From: Myxococcus stipitatus DSM 14675
GTDB lineage: Bacteria > Myxococcota > Myxococcia > Myxococcales > Myxococcaceae
Assembly: GCF_000331735.1 (NCBI RefSeq)
Contig: NC_020126.1
Span: 2,728,001-2,792,000, forward strand
Direction: 5' to 3'
Length of the DNA: 64,000 nucleotides
Shown here: positions 7,895 through 16,219 of the stretch, piece by piece
Position numbering within the stretch: the first letter of the stretch is position 1
Layout of the letters: each line of letters begins with the position of its first letter
The notes under the pieces: model-generated
Databases searched by the model: none
Told to the model about the DNA's origin: nothing
The model's input: the letters and a program-made list of their open reading frames with translations, nothing else
Position numbers and translations under genes: made by a program

Positions 7895-8533
7895 ATGCGA
7901 ACGCGATTGCTTCCAGGGCTGTGTCTCTCCGCCCTCACTGTCTTCTGCTCCTGTCGAAGCGTGCCCCGCCCCGGCGAGGCCGGTGCGGCCGGCGAGCCAC
8001 TCCCTGAGTTCTTCGGGCCGGTGACGTGGACCTCCACGGAGGCGGAGCTGCGCACCGCCTTCCCCGAAGCCCAGGTCGACAACCGTGACTTCGATTCCCA
8101 GGTGCCCGGTGCCCTCGGCATCCTCGCGTTGGAGGGAGCCCGGTTGCCGCCCTTCGGAGACGCCAGGGTGCGACTGCTGCGGCGCGGCGGGGTGCCCACG
8201 GGTGTGCTGGTGATTGAGTCCATCGACAACGCGGCGCAGACGTGCCCGGAGGCTCCGGAGGAGTTCGCTGACTGCGCGAAGCGACTGGAGCAGAAGCGGC
8301 AGGCCGTCTTCGAATCACTCGCCGGCCCCCTGAGAAGGCGCTATGGCCCCGCGAGTGTAGACGCTCACTTCGGCTCCGATGAGGCGGAGGGGCAGGACCC
8401 ACGGCAGTTCTCCCTGACATGGAAGGTGCCTGGCTACACGTTGGAGCTGGGGACAGGGCAGGAGCCCTCGGGCCATGCGGAATGGACCGTCCGTCTCGTG
8501 GCCATCCGGGACCTGGAGTACCCGTTCCTGTGA
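7895..8533 (+). CDS. Hypothetical lipoprotein
   Basis: 212 residues from ATG 7895, preceded by GAGGTGG. An in-frame ATG at 7778 would overlap the previous gene and bury the signal peptide. V-F-C-S-C near residue 18-20 is lipobox-like. The mature part is a soluble alpha/beta domain with no motif I know; a central R-L-L-R-R-G-G-V-P-T and V-L-V-I-E-S look like a beta-sheet core. It is convergent with the protease gene at 8604. Confidence 0.7.
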   Translation: MRTRLLPGLCLSALTVFCSCRSVPRPGEAGAAGEPLPEFFGPVTWTSTEAELRTAFPEAQVDNRDFDSQVPGALGILALEGARLPPFGDARVRLLRRGGVPTGVLVIESIDNAAQTCPEAPEEFADCAKRLEQKRQAVFESLAGPLRRRYGPASVDAHFGSDEAEGQDPRQFSLTWKVPGYTLELGTGQEPSGHAEWTVRLVAIRDLEYPFL

Positions 8534-8603
8534 CTGGCGAGAGGGGAGGGGCGGGATTCCTTCCCGCCGCTCCCACTTCCCGCCTGTCGAAGCCCTGTCG
8601 TCC

Positions 8604-10103
8604 TCACCACCAGCCGTTGCTGTACCTGGACTGCCGCACCTCCCCATTGGGGCCGGTGTAGAAGATGTCGAGCGTGTCCGGGGTCCGGCTGATCGCATCG
8701 GGGGCGGAGGACAGCTCACCGCCGAGCCAATTCCAGCCGGTCCAGCTCGACGAGGGGCTATAGCTGTTGATCCACAGGCTGTTGTCCGTGCCCCGGCCAA
8801 ACACATCCACCCGGTTCAGTCCCCGCGACGCGGCCGTGGGGTCCGAGGTGAAGGTCCCGCCCAGCGTGTACCAGACGCTCCACCCGGCTCCATCCCAGAA
8901 CTTCTGCATCATGGACTTGTTGCCGTCCAAGGCAAACACCTGGAGATTGTTGGAACCCCAGCTCGCCACCGCCGGGGCTGACGTCAGGTATCCGCCGAGC
9001 GGAGTCCACGCGCTCCAGCCCGCGCTGCTGGTCCAGTACTTCTGCCACAACTGGTTGTCCGTGCCTCGGATGAACACGTGCAGCCCGTTCGCGCCCAACG
9101 AGACGACCGCGGGTGCCGAGGCGCTGACACCGCCCAGCGGGTACCAACCACTCCACTGGGCTCCATCAAAGGACTTCTGCAGGATGGAGTTGTCCGCGCC
9201 CCGGGCAAACACGTCGATGCGGTTGGTGCCCCAGTGCAGCGCCGCGGGGTCCGACGTCAACGTCCCTCCGAGCGCGATCCACGAGCTCCAGGCCGAGCCG
9301 TTCCAATAGCGCTGGTGCAACTGGTTGTCCCCGCCACGGACGAACACATCCACCCGGCTCGAGCCTCGCGCGGCCACGGCGGGGCCGGAGGGGGTGTAAC
9401 CCCCCAGCGACAGCCAGGGAACGCCATAGGTCTGCTGTGCTCCGTACTGGTCCGTGGCGCTGAGGTTGCCGTCCCCGTTCCACTTCGGATTGCAGTAGTT
9501 CATCACCGAGTTCAGGTCCCACGAACCGATGGTCCAGTCCCCCACGGAGCCCTGCCGGGGCTCCTTGCAGGAAGACGGGGTGTCCGAACGGTTCTGCTCG
9601 TGGGCGTACCCCAGGGCATGGCCGAACTCATGCACCGCGATGATGTCGATGCAGTACTGGAGCTTGCCGCGGCACGGTGTCTCCCAGTTGTTGAACGTGA
9701 AGTTCAGCACCATGCCCTGGGCCATGCCGTTGAGGTCCCTCCCCAGCGCCTTCACATGCGGACCGACATCGCTGACGGTGATGCGGATGCCTTGGGACGC
9801 CGCGGTGCAGGTCCCCCAACCCGTGAAGCGAACACCCGAGCGGGCCTCCCAGGTCCGCGCCACCGCGTCGCGCACCCACTGTCGCTGCGCGCCATCCCCC
9901 GCGCCTGGATTCTCCCAACACACGCCGACCGTCATCGGCCGCCACACCTTCGTGGAGGCCACGTAGAGGTCCGCTTCGCTGTTGCGCATGCTCTCCGAGG
10001 ACTCTGGTGCCTGCGTATCGGCGCCACCACAGCCGAGCAACATTCCAAACCCCAACGCAGCCAGCAACGCCGCCGGAAGGCGGGATGCAATTCCAATGGG
10101 CAT
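8604..10103 (-). CDS. Zn metalloprotease lipoprotein with lectin-like propeller repeats
   Basis: 499 residues; ATG 10103 has GGAG 9 bases upstream, and a GTG at 10118 is the alternative. M-L-L-G-C-G is a lipobox near residue 25. A metzincin-type site H-E-F-G-H-A-L-G-Y-A-H at about 158-168 defines an M12/M10-like catalytic domain. From about residue 228 there are six units of about 45 residues: [VIL]-[DH]-V-F-x-R-G-x-D-N-x-[LI], then W-S-x-W-x-x-L-G-G. These resemble DUF346/PLL-type beta-propeller lectin blades. I infer a surface or secreted protease targeted to glycans, plausible for predation. A GCAAGGAATTG element (10160-10170) lies upstream. Confidence 0.88.
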   Translation of the reverse strand: MPIGIASRLPAALLAALGFGMLLGCGGADTQAPESSESMRNSEADLYVASTKVWRPMTVGVCWENPGAGDGAQRQWVRDAVARTWEARSGVRFTGWGTCTAASQGIRITVSDVGPHVKALGRDLNGMAQGMVLNFTFNNWETPCRGKLQYCIDIIAVHEFGHALGYAHEQNRSDTPSSCKEPRQGSVGDWTIGSWDLNSVMNYCNPKWNGDGNLSATDQYGAQQTYGVPWLSLGGYTPSGPAVAARGSSRVDVFVRGGDNQLHQRYWNGSAWSSWIALGGTLTSDPAALHWGTNRIDVFARGADNSILQKSFDGAQWSGWYPLGGVSASAPAVVSLGANGLHVFIRGTDNQLWQKYWTSSAGWSAWTPLGGYLTSAPAVASWGSNNLQVFALDGNKSMMQKFWDGAGWSVWYTLGGTFTSDPTAASRGLNRVDVFGRGTDNSLWINSYSPSSSWTGWNWLGGELSSAPDAISRTPDTLDIFYTGPNGEVRQSRYSNGWW

Positions 10104-10118
10104 GGTGTCCATCTCCAC

Positions 10119-10468
10119 TCATCTTTGCCAGACGGGGCCGGAGTGGTCCTCTCATCCTGGCAAGGAATTGGTGCTGCTCTTTGGCATGGTTGATTGGCAT
10201 TCTGCCAGTGAAAAGCAGGTGCCGACGCTGTTCTGATTGCGGTGGAGGATTCCTGTGCCGCCGTGGCGCGCGTGCGGGCCAGGGCGCCGTCTCGAATTGT
10301 GAGGAGCTGGTTCGAGAGGGCTGTCAGTCTTTGAGGGCCTCAAAGGACAGCACCTCGAAGTGTGCTGTTTGACAGGGAATGCACCCGCGCGGGCCTCGCT
10401 GCTCGCGAGGACGGCCTGGCCCGAGAGGCTTCAGGCCCTCCGCTCCCTGCGGCGGGGATGCTGTCGCC
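10119..10468. other. Intergenic region upstream of protease and downstream of HxlR gene
   Basis: No gene seen. It should hold the promoter of the metalloprotease gene (minus strand) and the 3' end of the HxlR transcript. Its notable contents are the GCAAGGAATTG element at 10160-10170 and the overlapping hairpins at 10321-10368. Confidence 0.5.
10321..10368. terminator. Two overlapping, mutually exclusive hairpins
   Basis: Hairpin A is CTGTC-agt-CTTTGAG-ggc-CTCAAAG-GACAG (10321-10350). Hairpin B pairs ACAGCAC (10347-10353) with GTGCTGT (10362-10368) and is followed on the plus strand by TTT. They share 10347-10350, so both cannot form fully at once. The site is about 120 bases beyond the HxlR stop. 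A terminator is the simplest reading. Confidence 0.35.
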
Positions 10469-10834
10469 TCAGCTGACCTGCGGAGCTGCCCAGGAGAAGG
10501 CGGCGGGCTCGTCGCGCTTCCTCACGTGCCGGGTCCCCCACTCGGAGAGTGCATGGACCGCGATGTTGAGCTCCAGGCCACTCTCCGTGAGTGAGTACTC
10601 GACGCGGGGAGGATTCTCTCCCGCATCCTCGCGATGAACGAGCCCCTCCGCCTCGAGCTCCCGGAGCTGTTCGAAGAGGACCTTCTCGCTGATTCCGCCG
10701 ACCCGCCGGCGCAGCTCCCCGAAGCGCAGGGGCTCTGCGTGGAGCATCCAGAGAATCGTGGCCTTCCACTTGCCGTGGATGACCGCCAACGCCGCGGAGA
10801 GGCCGCACGTCTGGTGCTGGGCGGGCTTGCTCAT
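10469..10834 (-). CDS. HxlR-family transcriptional regulator (copy 1)
   Basis: 121 residues, usual for the family. C-G-L near residues 10-12, the G-K-W-K winged-helix entry near 20, R-F-G-E-L-R-R-R near 37, and G-I-S-E-K-V-L-F-E-Q-L-R-E-L-E near 46-60 are the MarR-like HxlR hallmarks. The Cys near position 10 is where redox-sensing members (YodB, HypR type) carry their reactive Cys. It is divergent from the imine-reductase-like gene at 10956, with a palindrome between, so it probably represses both. A paralogous pair in the same arrangement lies at 60471-61833. Confidence 0.92.
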   Translation of the reverse strand: MSKPAQHQTCGLSAALAVIHGKWKATILWMLHAEPLRFGELRRRVGGISEKVLFEQLRELEAEGLVHREDAGENPPRVEYSLTESGLELNIAVHALSEWGTRHVRKRDEPAAFSWAAPQVS

Positions 10835-10859
10835 CGAGGAATGACCCTTTCAAACTGAC

Positions 10860-10877
10860 ACTTACGAAATTGTAAGT
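10860..10877. promoter_or_regulatory. Inverted repeat in HxlR/imine-reductase divergent promoter (copy 1)
   Basis: ACTTAC-GAAATT-GTAAGT, with 6-bp perfect arms. The downstream bases TACTTG are also almost shared with the second copy at 60853. The position between divergent genes and the match to the A/T-rich GTAAG-type sites reported for HxlR proteins make this the probable operator. Confidence 0.7.
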
Positions 10878-10955
10878 ACTTGTTATCACTACGGCGGCCG
10901 CTCATTTTGCTCCCGTCGCGCGCTCGAGAGCCGAGCCGCATCCAGGAGCATAATC

Positions 10956-11825
10956 ATGAGCGAAGTTTCAGTCATCGGATTGGGCGAGATGGGGACCGCG
11001 CTGGCGGCGGCACTGGTTCGCCACGGGAAGAAAGTCACCGTGTGGAACAGGTCGCCGGAGAAGGCCGCGGCACTCGTCGCGGCTGGCGCGCTGCTCGCGC
11101 CCGACTCCGCCGCCGCGATTCGCGCGAGCCCTGTCGTCATCCTCTGTGTCTCGAACTACGCCGCGACGCGCGCCATCCTGGAGCCCACGGACGTTTCGAG
11201 CGGGCTGCCTGGCAAGCTCGTCGTGCAGCTCAGCACGGGGACTCCGAAGGAGGCTCGCGAGCTCGAGACGTGGGTTCAGGCGCGGTCCGCGCGCTACGTC
11301 GACGGCGCGATTCTCGCGTGGCCGCGACAGATAGGCGGCGCCGATGCCGTCATCCTCGTCTCGGGCTCGGCCGAGGCGCAGGCCCAGGGGCACAGCCTGC
11401 TCAGCCTCCTCGCGGGGGGACTGACGTCCATGGGGCCGGAGGTCGGAGCGTCGTCGTCGCTCTTCGCGGCGGTGCTGGCGTACCTCGCCGGGCGCTGGAT
11501 TGGACTCAGCCATGGCGCGCTCATCTGCGAAGCCGAAGGGCTCGATGTCGCCGCGTACGGGGCGCTGCTCGCGAACCTCGCGCCGATTCTGGGGCAGGAT
11601 GCGAAGCACATGGGAGACGTGATTGCGAAGAATGCCTTCACCTCGCCGGAGAGCACGCTGCGCACGGCGGCCGGGGACATCTCCGGGCTCATGCGGCACT
11701 CACAGGAAGCACGCATCAACGGCGAGTTTCCTCGGTTCGCGGCGGACCTGTTCGCACGCGCCGTCCGAGCGGGACATGGCGCGGAGGAACATGCCGCCAT
11801 CATCAAGGTCCTCCGCCAGGCGTAA
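10956..11825 (+). CDS. NAD(P)-binding imine-reductase-like dehydrogenase (copy 1)
   Basis: 289 residues; AGGAG 7 bases before the ATG. V-I-G-L-G-E-M-G-T-A-L at residues 5-15 is the Rossmann dinucleotide loop, and V-W-N-R-S at about 30-34 suggests NADP preference (Arg after the second strand). V-Q-L-S-T-G-T-P-K-E-A-R near 90 and G-A-I-L-A-W-P near 118 are typical of the 6-phosphogluconate/beta-hydroxyacid dehydrogenase superfamily, in the branch containing imine reductases. The helical C-terminal domain starts near 165. It probably reduces a cyclic imine or related carbonyl; the substrate is unknown. It is controlled by the divergent HxlR gene. Confidence 0.85.
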   Translation: MSEVSVIGLGEMGTALAAALVRHGKKVTVWNRSPEKAAALVAAGALLAPDSAAAIRASPVVILCVSNYAATRAILEPTDVSSGLPGKLVVQLSTGTPKEARELETWVQARSARYVDGAILAWPRQIGGADAVILVSGSAEAQAQGHSLLSLLAGGLTSMGPEVGASSSLFAAVLAYLAGRWIGLSHGALICEAEGLDVAAYGALLANLAPILGQDAKHMGDVIAKNAFTSPESTLRTAAGDISGLMRHSQEARINGEFPRFAADLFARAVRAGHGAEEHAAIIKVLRQA

Positions 11826-12069
11826 CGACAGTCAGGCGTGGAGGGCAGGGAGGGGCACTTCGAGGGGCGCACTCGCCACCTACCTGTGCTCACCTCTGCC
11901 TCGTGACCGAGGCGACACCCTTCCCGCCGAGAGGCCAGCCTGGCTCGAAGCCACCTCTCGGCGGAATGTGCCCTCTAAAGTTCCAGGAAAGTCCGCTGCG
12001 CCTCGTGCGTAGAGACGGCGCACTCTCGACGAAGGTGTTGCGCGAATGGGGTTCGACAGGAAGGTCATC

Positions 12070-12106
12070 AACGCCTGCTAGGGGCTGAGTGGCCCTGGAA
12101 GGCGTT
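12070..12106 (+). terminator. Nested hairpin downstream of imine-reductase copy 1
   Basis: AACGCCT (12070-12076) pairs with AGGCGTT (12100-12106), and GGGC pairs with GCCC inside. Only a TTT follows, and it lies about 245 bases after the stop, so assignment as terminator is tentative. Confidence 0.35.
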
Positions 12107-12233
12107 TGGGAGTGATGGCGAGCAGCGTGTGTGTGCGTCCGTGAACGGCGACGTGTCTCCTCGGAGCGCGCCGCACGGATGGCGCGATGACCGCTGCTCC
12201 AGGGTGACCATTGATTTGGGTGCCGGTGTTGTT

Positions 12234-12262
12234 GGCGCTCAGTCCTGACATGACTGAGCGCC
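12234..12262 (+). other. Perfect 11-bp hairpin ahead of the glycoside hydrolase gene
   Basis: GGCGCTCAGTC and its exact complement flank a 7-base loop, 67 bases upstream of the ATG. It may be an operator, a leader structure that stabilises or controls the mRNA, or a terminator of upstream transcription. The sequence alone does not decide. Confidence 0.45.
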
Positions 12263-12329
12263 GTGAAGTTGTCTCGGCCGCATTCCCGTCGCGAGTCCGC
12301 TCGCTGGCTGGGTTACCTGGAGTCGTTGC

Positions 12330-15041
12330 ATGTACTCATGGACGTATCGTTCCAATGGCGTTGGCATTTCTGAACCGGGCTCTCGAGCCCGCCTGCTGCG
12401 GAAGGTCCTGCTCGGTGCCGTCTGCTCGGTGTTCGCTGCCTGTTCCTCACAGGTCGAAGCCCCGGGAGACTCGGCCGCCCCCGAATCCACGGGCCAGAAG
12501 CTCATCGGCCCGACATTCACTTTTCCGCTGAAGGTCAGTGCCAACAAGCGCTACATCGTCGACCAGAACAACGTTCCGTTTCTCGTGAACGGATTCAATC
12601 CCCAGTCCATCGTCACCGGAGTCGACCCGGCGGACTTCAATACCATCTTCGCCACCAAGGCCAGCCAGGGCGTCAACTCCGCGGATGTCTGGCTGGTCCA
12701 GTCCTACTCCACGGCGGACTCGTCCACCTGGGACGGCATCAAGCCCTTCACCGGGACGCTTGCCCAGAATTGCGAGTATGGCCCCTGCTGGGACTTGAGC
12801 ACGCCGAACGATGCCTACTTCGCGCGCGTCGATGCCCTGGTGGCGGCGGCCCACCAGAACAACATCGTGCTCTTCGCGACCCCGCTCGATGGTCCCGTCA
12901 CGTTCCACCAGACCCTCGTGGCGAATGGGGCGACGCGGGCGAACCAGTACGGCCGGTATCTCGGCAATCGCTACAAGAACAACCACAACATCGTCTGGTG
13001 GATGGGCGGCGACTACTTCGATGTCGACGTCAATGACAAGGCGCGCATGTCCGCGGTGGCGAACGGCATCAAGAGCACGGACACCGTCAATCCGAAGCTC
13101 TTCGTGCTCCAGCTCGCGCCCACCACCGGGACCAGCTCCCTGGATGGCGACTGGGCGGTGTGGGGCAACCTGGTCACCCTCAGCGGCGTCTATAATTACA
13201 GCGCGGCCTACTACAAGCAGCACGTCGACTATGGGCGGACCCTGCCGGCGGTCATGCCCAGCTTCCTGATGGAGCCCAAGTACGAGGACGAGGAAGTGGC
13301 CGCTCGAGACACCCGGAAGGTGGCCTGGTGGTCCATCACCTCCGGCTCCGTCGGCACGCTCTACGGTGCGTCCCACGAGTGGCAGCTGGGCGCGCCGTTC
13401 CCCAACAAGTCCTTGCTCAACAACCCGACGCACCCCGGCGCCATCTCGATGCAGCACCTGCGGACCTTCTTCGACGGCCCCAGTGGGTTCAACTGGTGGG
13501 ACCTGGTTCCGGACCGAGGGCCCAGCGACCCGGTCAATGGCAGCACCATCGTGACCCACGGCATGTGCACCAGCGGGAGCAACAGCACCAACTGCTACGG
13601 CAACAACCCTGTTCGGACCAACTACTACGCGACGACGGCGCGGACCCCCAACGGGTCGGCGGTGCTCGTCTACATCCCGTCGTCCCGCACCGTCCGCGTG
13701 GACATGACCAAGCTGTGCGGCACCTCCACGGCCAAGTGGTTCAACCCCACCAACGGGGTGTACACGACCATCGGCACCAGCTACGCGAACACCGGGACGC
13801 AGGACTTCACCACGCCCGCGTGGACCTCGGGCCACCAGGCGAACTGCGAGGACGCGGCTCCTCAGTCCACGAACTGCAACGACTGGGTGCTCACGATCAA
13901 CACCCATGCCCCGTGCAGCGGCGCGGTGGCTCCGACCACGACCACCTCGGCGGCCAGCAATGTCGGTGCGACTGGCGCTTCGCTCAATGGCTCGGCCAAC
14001 CCCAACGGCGCACAGACGACGGGGTGGTTCCGGTACAGCACCAGCCACCCTGGAACCTGCAACGACACGTTCGGAACGCGCGCGCCGGCCACCGGTGGAG
14101 TGAGCCTGGGCAGCGCCGGCTCGGCGCTTGCGTACACGCAGGCCGTGACGGGGCTCGCGGCGAGCACGACGTACTACTTCTGCGCCATTGCGAGCAATCC
14201 GGTGGGCGTGACTCCCGCGAGCACGGTGCTGTCGTTCACCACGTCGGCCGTGGGCACGGCACCGACGGTCGTCACCTCGGCGGCGACCGGTGTCACGTCG
14301 ACGAGCGCCACGTTGAACGGGGAGGGCAACCCCCAGGGCGTCGCTTCCACCGGGTGGTTCCGCTACAGCGCGACCCACCCCGGAAGCTGCAATGACACCT
14401 TCGGGACGCGTGCTCCGGTCAGCGGCGGCATCAACCTGGGCAGCGGCACCGCGGCCGTCAGCTTCAATCAGGCCATCACGGGGCTGACGTCCGGCACCAC
14501 GTACTATGTCTGCGCGCTCGCGAGCAGCACCGCCGGCAGCGGCTCTGGGCAGGTGAGCTCGTTCGTGGCCAACGCGGGTTCGTCCATCACCATCGGAGAG
14601 ACGAACGTCCTGTCGGGGACCGACTCCGGCCTCGCGGACCTGCTGATTGGCAACCAGGTTGCGCTGGGGCAGACGGCCACGCTCCAGACCTTGAGTATCA
14701 ACGTCAAGGCGCTGGGGACCTCGCCGGGAAATCTGACGCTGGCCGTCTATGACAGCCTGACTGGCGGAGCGCCGGGCAACCTCATGGCGACGACCTCTTC
14801 GTTCGTCCCCGCGGTCGGCTGGAACACCGTCAATGTCGTCACGCCGGTCTCTCTTCCCGCGGGCACGTACTGGCTCGTGGTGGGGTTGAACAACGGCAGC
14901 ACGGTCTTCGCCTATGGCGGCGGTTCGGGTGTTGAGCGCTGGGTCAGCAGGCCCTATGGCGCGATGCCCGCGACCTTCCCCACCGCGGGTGTGACGCAGG
15001 GGGCGGGGCACTACTCGTTCAACGCGACACTCACCCCGTAG
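12330..15041 (+). CDS. Secreted DUF4038/apiosidase-like glycoside hydrolase lipoprotein
   Basis: 903 residues; GGAG 8 bases upstream supports ATG 12330. V-F-A-A-C near residue 35 is a lipobox. Residues about 70-410 match the DUF4038 (apiosidase-like TIM-barrel) family: a V-N-G-F-N-P start, V-W-W-M-G-G-D-Y centrally, and G-F-N-W-W-D-L. Residues about 438-500 form a small beta domain like Collagen_bind_2 that follows DUF4038. Two fibronectin-III-like repeats follow (about 534-641 and 645-744), each with G-W-F-R-Y-S and H-P-G-[TS]-C-N-D. The C-terminal 150 residues form a jelly-roll-like domain. It probably cleaves a plant or microbial polysaccharide at the cell surface. Confidence 0.82.
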   Translation: MYSWTYRSNGVGISEPGSRARLLRKVLLGAVCSVFAACSSQVEAPGDSAAPESTGQKLIGPTFTFPLKVSANKRYIVDQNNVPFLVNGFNPQSIVTGVDPADFNTIFATKASQGVNSADVWLVQSYSTADSSTWDGIKPFTGTLAQNCEYGPCWDLSTPNDAYFARVDALVAAAHQNNIVLFATPLDGPVTFHQTLVANGATRANQYGRYLGNRYKNNHNIVWWMGGDYFDVDVNDKARMSAVANGIKSTDTVNPKLFVLQLAPTTGTSSLDGDWAVWGNLVTLSGVYNYSAAYYKQHVDYGRTLPAVMPSFLMEPKYEDEEVAARDTRKVAWWSITSGSVGTLYGASHEWQLGAPFPNKSLLNNPTHPGAISMQHLRTFFDGPSGFNWWDLVPDRGPSDPVNGSTIVTHGMCTSGSNSTNCYGNNPVRTNYYATTARTPNGSAVLVYIPSSRTVRVDMTKLCGTSTAKWFNPTNGVYTTIGTSYANTGTQDFTTPAWTSGHQANCEDAAPQSTNCNDWVLTINTHAPCSGAVAPTTTTSAASNVGATGASLNGSANPNGAQTTGWFRYSTSHPGTCNDTFGTRAPATGGVSLGSAGSALAYTQAVTGLAASTTYYFCAIASNPVGVTPASTVLSFTTSAVGTAPTVVTSAATGVTSTSATLNGEGNPQGVASTGWFRYSATHPGSCNDTFGTRAPVSGGINLGSGTAAVSFNQAITGLTSGTTYYVCALASSTAGSGSGQVSSFVANAGSSITIGETNVLSGTDSGLADLLIGNQVALGQTATLQTLSINVKALGTSPGNLTLAVYDSLTGGAPGNLMATTSSFVPAVGWNTVNVVTPVSLPAGTYWLVVGLNNGSTVFAYGGGSGVERWVSRPYGAMPATFPTAGVTQGAGHYSFNATLTP

Positions 15042-15063
15042 CGGCAGAGACGGTGCATCCCGT

Positions 15064-15089
15064 CGAGGAGCGTCGGGTGGAGCTCCTCG
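15064..15089. terminator. Hairpin between convergent genes
   Basis: CGAGGAGC pairs with GCTCCTCG across a 10-base loop, 23 bases after the glycoside hydrolase stop and 16 bases beyond the stop of the convergent gene. Probably a shared terminator. Confidence 0.5.
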
Positions 15090-15104
15090 GCGGGCTGGAC
15101 GTCG

Positions 15105-16145
15105 TCAGACGAGCCAGTCCCAGTCCTCTTCGTCCAGGAGCGGGGACGGGCTCATGCGGCGCCGGGCGGAGAGCTCCTCGCGCCAGGCGGCGTGTCCGCC
15201 GGGGAGTGGCCAGGCGCGCGAGACGGTGCCGCGCCGGTCATGGGCGAAGCTGAACAGCAGCATGCGGTTGATGCGGTCGATGGTGTCCGGTGTCGGCGGG
15301 GTGCGGAGCTGGATTTCGGCGGCGAGCAGCGCGCCTTCCTCGCGGGTGGCGTTCCAGGGCTGAGGCCGGTCAATGAATGGCCACAGGCCCAGCAAGGGAG
15401 GCTCGGTGCCTTCGAGCAGCGCGGCGTGCAGCCGGTCATGGCCATCCAGCACCACCCATTTCGCCAGGATGTCCACGAAGAGCAGGAGGATGGGCGGCAG
15501 CGTCCCGTCCTTCGCGCGCTTTCGCCAGCTCTTCACGCGCCCATCCTCGGCGGCGGAGGCCTCGCGAAGCCCGAGCACGGCGCCCGGCCGCTGACCGGGG
15601 AGTGACTCCCACCAGTCCTCGGCCCAGGCGGGCTTGAACTGGGTCGCGGCGGCCAGTGAGTGGGGTGACATCAGCGGCTGACCGAAGCTCCACTCCATGG
15701 GCGAGACCGGGTGCCGCTCCGCCTTCTCCGCATCGATGGCGCGCACGGGGCGCAGGCACCAGTGGCCCGCATGGAGCACCGTGAGAGGGGCCTCGATGAG
15801 CGCACGCGCCATCCGCCAGGTCCAAGCGGTCCACCATTCCTCTGCGCCGGGGGATGAATCGACGGCGCGAACCTCGGGTGCCGTCATCGCCGGCAGGAAT
15901 CGAGGGGCGCTGTCCGAGCCCCGGACGAACACCGCCTGGTCCCAATAGGAATCGATGCGGGTCCAGAGCAAGGTCTGTCGCCCGCAGCGCAACCTGAGCC
16001 GGTACTTCGGAACGACTTCGAGATGCAGCGCGGGCCGTCGCGCCCATGGCCCTGTCGAAGGCACGCTCAGCAGGAGTCCTGGGCCCACGGTCTCCAGTCC
16101 CCAGCTCCGGGTGTCATCAGCGACGATGGAGACTCCTGGATTCAT
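15105..16145 (-). CDS. Uncharacterised protein with ParB-like D-G-H-D-R motif
   Basis: 346 residues, no signal peptide or membrane segment. Residues about 215-250 read P-P-I-L-L-L-F then K-W-V-V-L-D-G-H-D-R-L-H-A-A, the core signature of ParB/sulfiredoxin-like domains (compare D-G-[HE]-[HR]-R). There the motif binds or hydrolyses a nucleotide. The first 120 residues are beta-rich and unassigned; the C-terminus is acidic. It lies 74 bases downstream of the giant HEAT gene on the same strand and is probably co-transcribed, which suggests a joint function. No DNA-binding helix-turn-helix typical of partition ParB is visible, so plasmid or chromosome partition is unlikely. Confidence 0.6.
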   Translation of the reverse strand: MNPGVSIVADDTRSWGLETVGPGLLLSVPSTGPWARRPALHLEVVPKYRLRLRCGRQTLLWTRIDSYWDQAVFVRGSDSAPRFLPAMTAPEVRAVDSSPGAEEWWTAWTWRMARALIEAPLTVLHAGHWCLRPVRAIDAEKAERHPVSPMEWSFGQPLMSPHSLAAATQFKPAWAEDWWESLPGQRPGAVLGLREASAAEDGRVKSWRKRAKDGTLPPILLLFVDILAKWVVLDGHDRLHAALLEGTEPPLLGLWPFIDRPQPWNATREEGALLAAEIQLRTPPTPDTIDRINRMLLFSFAHDRRGTVSRAWPLPGGHAAWREELSARRRMSPSPLLDEEDWDWLV

Positions 16146-16219
16146 GCGATGCGCTCCTCGTCATGACGCGCGAAGGATAGACCATCGAGGCTCCCGGATG
16201 GTTCTGTCCTCCATGGCGC

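Larger units (their letters stand above)
11826..12329. other. Long intergenic region without a supported gene
   Basis: Only short chance frames are present. A nested hairpin lies at 12070-12106 and a perfect hairpin at 12234-12262. The last part must contain the promoter and leader of the glycoside hydrolase gene. Confidence 0.5.

Noticed and set aside
12447-15011. 854-codon antisense open frame
   Set aside because: It is the mirror of the glycoside hydrolase gene with Arg-rich, low-complexity translation and no motif.
15105-16145. Chromosome or plasmid partition parB
   Set aside because: Only the short D-G-H-D-R core is present; there is no HTH, no parA neighbour and no parS-like site.
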